Positions 6,656 through 13,025 of a stretch of DNA of 13,025 nt are shown in pieces. The notes under the pieces are model-generated. The model did not search any database, was not told where the DNA came from, and worked only from the letters and a program-made list of their open reading frames with translations. Position 1 is the stretch's first letter; every line of letters begins with the position of its first letter. The stretch is from positions 63,174-76,198 of the forward strand of contig NZ_AQXE01000015.1 of the NCBI RefSeq assembly GCF_000375485.1, in the 5' to 3' direction. The DNA is from Desulfovibrio oxyclinae DSM 11498 (GTDB taxonomy: Bacteria; Desulfobacterota; Desulfovibrionia; Desulfovibrionales; Desulfovibrionaceae). Both the position numbers and the translations under genes were made by a program.

Positions 6656-9600
6656 GATGTCTCCAGCGGTTTTTTCCATGCGTCTGCGTCTTTCCAGAAA
6701 TCGGGCGAAGGAAAGACCTTCCAGCCGTTGCCGAGGCGCATGGACACAATGGAATCCTCGGTTTTCATGCGTAAGACGACCGATGTTTCGCCCCGGTGTT
6801 TCTTGATGAGTTCCTGCAGCGAATCAAGCGCGTCGTCCGTGACCTGATCCTGGCTGAGTTCGATGGGCACGGGCTTGTCGCTGCCGGTGACGTACTTGGC
6901 CAGCAGCGAAACCTTTTCAGCCAGAATTTTGGCGGATTTGGGGCCTTCGCCCTCGTCGTCGCGCGAGTCCACCTTGCCTTCGACCATCAGCGGCTGATCC
7001 TCAAGGAGCAGTTCCGCGGCCTCGGCATAAACATTGGGCAGCATGGTTACTTCGCCGGTGCAGGTGAGGTCTTCCGCATTGCAGAAGGCCATCTTGTCGC
7101 CCTTCTTGGTGATGTGCACCTTGTGGTCGGTGATGATGACCGGAACCTTGACCTCCATGCCTTTCGAGAGCGTCTTGCATTCCTCCAGCGTGTTCATGCG
7201 CAGCCGCTTCATCTCGTGACGGTAGGCCAGCAGCGGATGTCCGGTGAGGAAAAAACCGATGACCTCCTTCTCCATGGTGAGCATGTCGCGCTCTTCCCAT
7301 TCGGGGACGTCGCTCGGTTCGGGACCGGCCATGGCTTCGCCTTCCTTCTGGCCGCCCAGCATGTCCAGCATGTTCAACATGCCGGAATCCTTTTCCTTAG
7401 CCTTTTTCTGGCCCAGCGCCACGGCGCGTTCCAGATCCTCGGCAATGGAGGCCCGGGTGCAGCCGAAGCATTCGAACGCGCCGGCCTTGTTCAGCGACTC
7501 CAGCACGCGCTTGGTGACACGCTTGAGGTTGATGCGCTCGCAGAAGTCGAAAATGTTCTTGAACTTGCCGTTTTGCTCGCGCTCGGCGGTGATTTCATTG
7601 ATGGCTTCCTCGCCAACGTTCTTGATGGCGGCCATGGCGTAGAGAATCTCACCGTCCTTCACTGAGAATCGGGCCATGCCGGAGTTGACGTTGGGCGGAT
7701 TCACTTTGATGTTCATGTCGCGGCAGGCGTTGACGTACATGATGATCTTGTCGGTGTTGCTCATTTCCGAGCTCATGATCGCCGCCATGAATTCCACCGG
7801 GAAATGGGCCTTGAGATACGCCGTGTAGTAGGAGACCAGCGCGTACGCCGCCGAGTGCGACTTGTTGAAGCCGTAGGCCGCGAACTGTTCCATGAGGTCG
7901 AAGATGTCGTTGGCCGTCTTCTTGGGGATGCCGTTTACCTCGGCCCCTTCAAGGAAGCTCTCGCGGTGCTTGGCCATTTCCTCGGGAATCTTCTTACCCA
8001 TGGCGCGGCGCAGCAGGTCGCCCTGCCCGAGCGAGTAGCGGCCGAGGATCATGGCGCAGGCCATGACCTGCTCCTGATATACGATGACGCCGTAGGTAGG
8101 GGCCAGCGTCTCTTCGAGGGAGGGGTGCAGGTAGGTGACATCCACCTCGCCGTGCTTGCGCTTGATGAACTCGTCAACCATGCCGGAGCCGAGCGGGCCG
8201 GGACGGTAGAGCGCGAGCATTGCGATGACGTCCTCGAAACAGTTGGGCCTGAGCAGGCGCAGGTATTTGCGCATGCCCGAGGATTCCACCTGAAATACGC
8301 CGTCCGTGTCGCCGGTGCTGTAAATCTCGTAAGTCTTGGCGTCGTCCAGCGGCAGGGTGTCCAGATCCGGGGCCTCACGTCCCTGCTCGCGGATGATGTC
8401 CAGGCAGTCCTCGATGACGGTCATGGTGCGCAGGCCGAGGAAGTCGAACTTGATGAGGCCGACCTTCTCCACCTTCTTCATGTCGTACTGGGTCACGACT
8501 TCGCCCTTCTTCCCGGTATACAGGGGAAGGTACTCGGTCATGGGCTTTTCCGAGATGACCACGCCCGCCGCGTGGGTGGAGGCGTGGCGCGCCATGCCTT
8601 CAAGACGCTTGGAAATGTCGATGAGTTTGGCGACCTTGGAGTCGTCGCGGGTCATTTCCCGCAGCTCCTGTACGCCTTTTGCCGCGTTTTCCACGGTGAT
8701 CTTGGCCTTGGGAACCCCCAGCAACTGAGCCATGACGCCGGGGTCTTCCGGGATCAGCTTGGCGATGCGGTCGGTCTCGGCAAAGCTCAGGCCCAGCGCG
8801 CGCCCCACGTCCTTGATGACCGCCTTGGCCTTCATGGTCCCGTAGGTGGTAATCTGCGCCACGTGGTCCTCGCCGTACTTCTCGGCGGTGTAACGCACCA
8901 CCTCCAGACGGCGGCGTTCGCAGAAGTCCACGTCGATATCCGGCATGGACACGCGCTCCACGTTCAGGAAGCGTTCGAAAAGCAGATCGTACGGGATGGG
9001 GTCGATGTTGGTGATGCGCAGCGCCCAGGCCACGATGGAACCTGCGGCGGAACCGCGTCCCGGGCCCACGGGGATCTTGTTGTCCTTGGCCCAGTTGATG
9101 AAGTCCTGCACGATGAGGAAGTAGGCCGGAAACTCCATCTCCCGGATGACGCCCAGCTCGTATTCGAGCCGGTCCCAGTAGACCTTTTCGTCCACCTCGT
9201 ACGGGGCCACCTCGATTCGTTTTTGCAGACCCTCGCGGCACAGGCGCACAAACTCTTCGTCAATGGAGACGCCCTCGGGCAGCTCGTAGACCGGAAAGGA
9301 GTAGTTGCCCAGCTCGATGGTCAGGTTGCAGCGTTCCGCGATGCGCTGGGAGTTCTTGATGGCCTCGGGCACGTGGGCGAAGGCGCGCTCCATCTCCTCG
9401 GGAGACTTGAAATACAGCTGGTTGGTGTCCATCCGGAACCGCTTCTCGTCGTCCACGGTTTTCTGGGTCTGGATGCACAGCAGGGTGTCGTGCGCCTCGT
9501 AGTCCTCGGCGGTGAGGTAGTGGCAGTCGTTGGTGGCCACCAGCGGCAGGCCGGTTTTTTCGCTGCACTGGATGAGCAGGTCGTTCAACCGCGTCTGGTC

Positions 9601-10149
9601 GCCGATGCCGTTGTCCTGCAATTCAAGGTAGAAGTTTCCCGGGAAAATGGCCTCGTATTCTTTGGCCATGGCCGCGCCCGCTTCGAGCCCCTCGTTCATG
9701 AGCTTGCGCGGAACTTCGCCCGCGAGGCAGGCGGACAGGGCGATGAGTCCTTCGGAGTGCTGGTTCAGCCAGTGCTTGGTGACGCGCGGCTTGTAATGGA
9801 ATCCGTGCAGGTAGCCCCAGGAAACGAGCTTGATGAGGTTTTTGTAGCCCTTGTTGTTCTTGGCAAGCAGCACCAGATGGTAGCCGCCGGGCTTGTCCTT
9901 GCGGTTGTGGGCTTCGGCGTCATCCACGTCGCCGGGTGCCACGTAAACTTCGCAACCGATGATGGGCTTGAGCCCCATGTCCAGCGCTGTGGTATAAAAG
10001 GTGACGGCACCGAACATGGAACCGTGGTCCGTGATGGCCACGGCGGGCATGCCGAAGTCCTTGGCCTGCTGGCAAAGGTCGTTGATGCGGATGGCTCCGT
10101 CGAGGAGACTGAACTCCGTATGGACGTGAAGATGGACGAATTCGGCCAT
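6652..10149 (-). CDS. dnaE: DNA polymerase III alpha subunit DnaE
   Basis: This is the catalytic subunit of the replicative polymerase. The 1165 residues match the DnaE1 type (E. coli 1160). Residues 1-215 are the PHP domain: HVHTEFSLLDG at 8-18, TDHGS at 40-44, GCEVYV at 65-70, NDCH at 207-210. Unlike E. coli, His8 of the metal-binding HxH is kept. The polymerase core has GPGRGSAAGS at 362-371, PDIDVDF with catalytic Asp404 and Asp406, and FDFLG with Asp569. The fingers carry YQEQVM (691-696) and GFNKSHSAAYA (760-770). A helix-hairpin-helix and beta-binding region follow, then an OB fold near 1000-1085 and a C-terminal domain. ATG 10149 is chosen by the family N-terminus; GGGAG is rather far, 12 nt upstream. 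The stop overlaps the next gene by ATGA. Confidence 0.98.
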   Translation of the reverse strand: MAEFVHLHVHTEFSLLDGAIRINDLCQQAKDFGMPAVAITDHGSMFGAVTFYTTALDMGLKPIIGCEVYVAPGDVDDAEAHNRKDKPGGYHLVLLAKNNKGYKNLIKLVSWGYLHGFHYKPRVTKHWLNQHSEGLIALSACLAGEVPRKLMNEGLEAGAAMAKEYEAIFPGNFYLELQDNGIGDQTRLNDLLIQCSEKTGLPLVATNDCHYLTAEDYEAHDTLLCIQTQKTVDDEKRFRMDTNQLYFKSPEEMERAFAHVPEAIKNSQRIAERCNLTIELGNYSFPVYELPEGVSIDEEFVRLCREGLQKRIEVAPYEVDEKVYWDRLEYELGVIREMEFPAYFLIVQDFINWAKDNKIPVGPGRGSAAGSIVAWALRITNIDPIPYDLLFERFLNVERVSMPDIDVDFCERRRLEVVRYTAEKYGEDHVAQITTYGTMKAKAVIKDVGRALGLSFAETDRIAKLIPEDPGVMAQLLGVPKAKITVENAAKGVQELREMTRDDSKVAKLIDISKRLEGMARHASTHAAGVVISEKPMTEYLPLYTGKKGEVVTQYDMKKVEKVGLIKFDFLGLRTMTVIEDCLDIIREQGREAPDLDTLPLDDAKTYEIYSTGDTDGVFQVESSGMRKYLRLLRPNCFEDVIAMLALYRPGPLGSGMVDEFIKRKHGEVDVTYLHPSLEETLAPTYGVIVYQEQVMACAMILGRYSLGQGDLLRRAMGKKIPEEMAKHRESFLEGAEVNGIPKKTANDIFDLMEQFAAYGFNKSHSAAYALVSYYTAYLKAHFPVEFMAAIMSSEMSNTDKIIMYVNACRDMNIKVNPPNVNSGMARFSVKDGEILYAMAAIKNVGEEAINEITAEREQNGKFKNIFDFCERINLKRVTKRVLESLNKAGAFECFGCTRASIAEDLERAVALGQKKAKEKDSGMLNMLDMLGGQKEGEAMAGPEPSDVPEWEERDMLTMEKEVIGFFLTGHPLLAYRHEMKRLRMNTLEECKTLSKGMEVKVPVIITDHKVHITKKGDKMAFCNAEDLTCTGEVTMLPNVYAEAAELLLEDQPLMVEGKVDSRDDEGEGPKSAKILAEKVSLLAKYVTGSDKPVPIELSQDQVTDDALDSLQELIKKHRGETSVVLRMKTEDSIVSMRLGNGWKVFPSPDFWKDADAWKKPLETS

Positions 10150-10332
10150 GTATATGTTTCGCTCCCTGAAGGCTTTGTTTGCGGAAGCGGCAGTGTATCC
10201 GAAAAGGTCTGGATACGGAAGCGGGCAGGGTGTGCGGACCGGGGTGCGCGTCCGCGGGCCCTCGTGGAGACATCGTGTTGTCATCGCATGGCTTTTGCGG
10301 CTAAGGTTCTTGAGCCTCGAACCATCGGGCGA

Positions 10333-10369
10333 TTGCGTCCGGATATTTCGCATCGGGATATATATAGTA
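10333..10369 (+). promoter_or_regulatory. Possible promoter placing the transcription start at the transporter ATG
   Basis: TTGCGT (10333-10338) stands 18 nt before GATATA (10357-10362), within the AT block 10358-10366. Counting about 7 nt from the -10 puts the transcription start at or next to the A of the ATG at 10370. No Shine-Dalgarno is visible between them. This is a pattern match; the same AT block could instead serve a regulator or dnaE on the other strand. Confidence 0.3.
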
Positions 10370-11590
10370 ATGAACGAACCGCTCATCGCCATATGGGAAC
10401 GACTGCCGCTGATGCTGCTTTTCGGCGGCGCGTACGTTGTCTACCGGATGCTTGCGGTGAACGGTCTTACCGAAGCGTTCGTCCGGGCCGCCGTTGTCAG
10501 AAGCGGAGGGCGGGCCTCGCGCCTAATACTATATATAGTGGTTGCGTCCGCGATTCTGTCCGCGTTCATCCCCAACGCAGTCACCGTGCTGACGCTCATT
10601 CCCATACTCAAGACGCTGGACGAGGACTTTCGCCAGGCGGGTGTGGAGACCATGACCACCCCGCTGATGCTGGCCGCAATCTATGGTGCCGGGATCGGCG
10701 GGATGGGTTCCATGATAGGCACGCCGGCCAATGCGGTGCTGCTTGTCGCGCTTGATCTGCTCTCTGTCCCGGGGCGTGAGTCGGTGACGTTCTTCAACTG
10801 GTTCCTGTGGTCCGTGCCGCTCGTGGCGGTATTCTGCCTGGCAGCGTGGTTTGTGGCGGCAGGGCTGGGGCTGGACCGGAAGCTGCGTTCCGGGAGAATC
10901 GCCATGGCCTGTTCCGCACCGGGCGCGTTGACGCCAAGGCAGCGTTTTGGCGTGAAGGCCTTTGCGGTATTCCTCCTGTTCTGGACGCTGGAGGCGGTGG
11001 CCGGGCAGCTCGTACAGGGCTTCGGGAGGTATGCACCATATCTGGCGCTCGGCTTCTCGGCGGCATATGCGTATCTCATATTCATATATAAGAGCGAGGG
11101 CCGACCGCTTTTGCGCGCGCTCGACATGACCAGCGGCGTTCCGCGCCGGGGGATTGCCTTTCTGCTCCTGCTGGCGGCGGTCTTTGCCGTGGCGAGAATG
11201 ACCGGACTCGACGGGAAGATCTCGGAATGGCTGGGGCAGGGGCTGGTGCTTCCGCTTTCGCCGTGGTGGTTCATGTTCCTTGCGGTGCTCGGGGTGATAT
11301 TCATGACCGAGATCCTGAGCAACACGGTCGTGGTGGCGGGCTTCTTCACCGTGGTCCACATGGCGGCGCAGGGACAAGGCTTCGATCCGCTGCCGGTCAT
11401 GCTGGCAGTATCAGTGGCATCCACCTGTGCGTTCATGACGCCGGTTGCAACACCGGCCAACGCGCTGGCCTTCGGAGAAATGCGCGGCGCGTCGCTTGGC
11501 CGGATGCTGCTTCTGGGGGCCGTACTCAATGTCATTGGTGCGATCCTGATGGCCTCCTGGCTCGGATTCGTGCTGCCGTTGATCTACTGA
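10370..11590 (+). CDS. DASS/SLC13-family anion transporter
   Basis: The product is 406 residues, highly hydrophobic, with roughly ten membrane segments, so it is an inner-membrane carrier. Two repeat-like halves show the substrate/sodium signatures of the divalent anion:Na+ symporter family. The first half has IPNAVTVLTLIP (67-78) and IGTPANAV (116-123). The second has LSNTVVVAGF (316-325) and MTPVATPANALAFG (356-369). Likely substrates are dicarboxylates, sulfate or similar anions; which one cannot be read. It is somewhat shorter than typical members (450-500), mainly at the N-terminus. The ATG at 10370 has no ribosome site; upstream sequence to 10148 is open but does not look like protein. 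Seven ATA codons (residues 53, 56, 79, 116, 237, 239, 310) stand out in this GC-rich setting. It is divergent from dnaE, with 220 bp between them. Confidence 0.87.
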   Translation: MNEPLIAIWERLPLMLLFGGAYVVYRMLAVNGLTEAFVRAAVVRSGGRASRLILYIVVASAILSAFIPNAVTVLTLIPILKTLDEDFRQAGVETMTTPLMLAAIYGAGIGGMGSMIGTPANAVLLVALDLLSVPGRESVTFFNWFLWSVPLVAVFCLAAWFVAAGLGLDRKLRSGRIAMACSAPGALTPRQRFGVKAFAVFLLFWTLEAVAGQLVQGFGRYAPYLALGFSAAYAYLIFIYKSEGRPLLRALDMTSGVPRRGIAFLLLLAAVFAVARMTGLDGKISEWLGQGLVLPLSPWWFMFLAVLGVIFMTEILSNTVVVAGFFTVVHMAAQGQGFDPLPVMLAVSVASTCAFMTPVATPANALAFGEMRGASLGRMLLLGAVLNVIGAILMASWLGFVLPLIY

Positions 11591-11795
11591 ATCGGCGTTC
11601 GCATCGCGAAAATGGACTGTTTGAAAATGCGGAAAGCGAAGAATATAGGGCGGAGGCCTGCGAGTATCGCAGGGTGAGTTGGCGGCGGATGCCGGGGCCA
11701 AGCGTGAGGCCCCAAAAAGGGTCTAAAAATACATCAATAAAAACAGCATATTGCAAAAGAAGTGAAAGAAAGGCTCATTTTTTCGAAAAAAGCGC
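11591..11795 (+). other. Non-coding block between transporter and rRNA promoters, with two hairpins
   Basis: No convincing gene is seen. The first 130 bp are GC-rich and hold two perfect inverted repeats. One is at 11658-11672 (CTGCGA, loop GTA, TCGCAG; one more G-C pair outside). The other is at 11694-11713 (GGGGCC, 8-nt loop, GGCCCC). Neither is followed by a T run on either strand, so neither is a standard terminator. From 11720 the sequence turns sharply AT-rich, ending in the palindrome TTTTTTCGAAAAAA (11778-11791) directly upstream of the first rRNA promoter. Confidence 0.6.
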
Positions 11796-11824
11796 TTGAC
11801 CTGTGAAGGGTGTTTCCGTAGAAC
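11778..11824 (+). promoter_or_regulatory. Upstream rRNA promoter (P1) with AT-rich upstream element
   Basis: TTGACC (11796-11801) and TAGAAC (11819-11824) are separated by exactly 17 nt, a good sigma70 spacing. The preceding 75 bp are AT-rich and end in TTTTTTCGAAAAAA, fitting an UP element for the RNA polymerase alpha subunit. It lies about 310 bp before the 16S gene. The transcript would start near 11831. Confidence 0.7.
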
Positions 11825-11899
11825 CTCTCTTCGTCGCGACGGGGCAGCCCACACGGGCCAAACAGAGCGACTTGTTCTTTCCAAATATATCGAGCGGTT

Positions 11900-11915
11900 A
11901 GCCGGAGCGGCTTTT
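11900..11915 (+). terminator. Possible weak attenuator between the two rRNA promoters
   Basis: AGCCG (11900-11904), loop GAG, CGGCT (11908-11912) form a 5-bp stem running into TTTT (11912-11915). The stem is short and the T run brief, so any termination of P1 transcripts would be partial at most. Confidence 0.2.
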
Positions 11916-11940
11916 CGGAATGTCCCAAACGGGGCGCCCG

Positions 11941-11989
11941 AAAAAAAGTTAAAAAAACGGTTGACAGGGGCGACACAAAAACATAGTTT
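11941..11989 (+). promoter_or_regulatory. Main rRNA promoter (P2) with A-tract upstream element
   Basis: A perfect -35 TTGACA (11961-11966) follows two A7 tracts (11941-11947 and 11951-11957) that resemble an UP element. The -10 is weak: TAGTTT at 11984 with a 17-nt spacer, or CATAGT at 11982 with 15. A strong -35 and UP element with a weaker -10 is common for rRNA promoters. The transcript would begin near 11994-11996. Confidence 0.75.
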
Positions 11990-11995
11990 GCCCTT

Positions 11996-12029
11996 CCTTG
12001 CTTCGGCAAGGCGTTCCGAGAAACGGAAC
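11996..12029 (+). other. Tandem stable hairpins at the start of the rRNA leader
   Basis: Two perfect hairpins lie one base apart. The first is CCTTGC-TTCG-GCAAGG (11996-12011), a UUCG tetraloop with a C-G closing pair, which is exceptionally stable in RNA. The second is GTTCCG-AGAAA-CGGAAC (12013-12029). They stand just before the boxA-like site, where boxB hairpins occur in E. coli rRNA leaders. Confidence 0.75.
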
Positions 12030-12030
12030 T

Positions 12031-12047
12031 TCGGTCTTTGACAATTA
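12031..12047 (+). promoter_or_regulatory. boxA-like rRNA antitermination site
   Basis: TCGGTCTTTGACAATTA closely resembles the E. coli rRNA leader boxA (TGCTCTTTAACAATTTA), which binds NusB/NusE (S10) and lets RNA polymerase read through the long untranslated operon. It sits 91 nt before the 16S 5' end and directly after the two leader hairpins. TTGACA within it also mimics a -35 box, but no suitable -10 follows. Confidence 0.75.
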
Positions 12048-12059
12048 AATAGCGAGTTG

Positions 12060-12105
12060 AGCGAAAGATCGCTTAATCACATGACCCGTAAGGGTCAGCT
12101 TGTGA
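12060..12105 (+). other. Pre-16S leader hairpins (processing region)
   Basis: A small stem AGCGA-AAGA-TCGCT (12060-12073) is followed by a larger one. In the larger stem TCACATGACCC (12077-12087) pairs with GGGTCA (12092-12097) and TGTGA (12101-12105), with a GUAA tetraloop at 12088-12091 and a 3-nt bulge. Leader structure of this kind helps fold and process pre-16S rRNA. The long stem that pairs with sequence beyond the 16S 3' end cannot be judged because that end is outside the window. Confidence 0.6.
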
Positions 12106-12137
12106 CGAGAGTGATCAAACTAATACTCCAAGTTATA

Positions 12138-13025
<888 letters not shown>

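Noticed and set aside
7804..10755. A very long plus-strand open frame of 983 codons opposite dnaE, running on past its start.
   Set aside because: It lies antisense to a certain dnaE gene. GC-rich third positions in dnaE remove stops from this frame. The translation is low-complexity His/Gly/Val/Leu-rich with no recognisable domain.
11694..11713. GGGGCC/GGCCCC hairpin as an intrinsic terminator for the transporter gene.
   Set aside because: It is followed by AAAAAGGG and not by T residues; on the other strand the T run precedes the stem.
12036..12060. TTTGACAATTAAATAG as a third rRNA promoter.
   Set aside because: TTGACA is present, but no -10 is seen at 16-18 nt, and the sequence and position fit boxA better.

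Overview
The window looks like chromosomal DNA of a GC-rich, Gram-negative sulfate reducer of the Desulfovibrionaceae. The basis is the partial 16S rRNA gene at the right end, which reads as a Desulfovibrio-type sequence. The gene content fits an anaerobe with plentiful iron-sulfur chemistry: a flavodoxin/ferredoxin fusion, an IscA-type protein and two lipoprotein signal sequences. The genus is not certain from this alone.

Region 1 (1-3863) reads leftward as one closely packed cluster. In transcription order it holds a class D beta-lactamase-like lipoprotein, argJ (arginine biosynthesis), a small tautomerase whose Shine-Dalgarno sequence overlaps the argJ stop, a small lipoprotein of unknown family, and a YbjT-like NAD(P)-binding protein with a DUF2867 tail that is cut by the left edge. 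Gaps are 38, 9, 64 and 1 nt, so co-transcription is plausible, with a possible extra promoter in the 64-nt gap.

Region 2 (4008-5284) is a rightward DUF3124 secreted protein that converges on leftward aroE (shikimate pathway). Their stop codons share the palindrome CTAG.

Region 3 (5360-10149) reads leftward. dnaE (replicative DNA polymerase III alpha subunit) overlaps a flavodoxin-like/2x[4Fe-4S] protein by ATGA. After 122 nt comes an IscA/HesB-like protein with a cysteine-rich tail, closed by a strong intrinsic terminator before aroE.

Region 4 (10150-13025) reads rightward. It has a DASS/SLC13-type transporter divergent from dnaE, with no visible ribosome-binding site and a TATATATA block just before its ATG. 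A 547-bp non-coding stretch follows, carrying tandem rRNA promoters, leader hairpins, a boxA-like antitermination site and a processing-type hairpin, and then the 5' 888 nt of 16S rRNA.

I do not see a defence system, CRISPR array, insertion sequence, prophage or biosynthetic cluster. Most of the window is ordinary housekeeping sequence. The points most worth a second look are the dnaE/iron-sulfur flavoprotein overlap, the lipoprotein class D beta-lactamase next to argJ, the tautomerase lacking both canonical arginines, the possibly leaderless transporter mRNA, and the unexplained hairpin block before the rRNA promoters.
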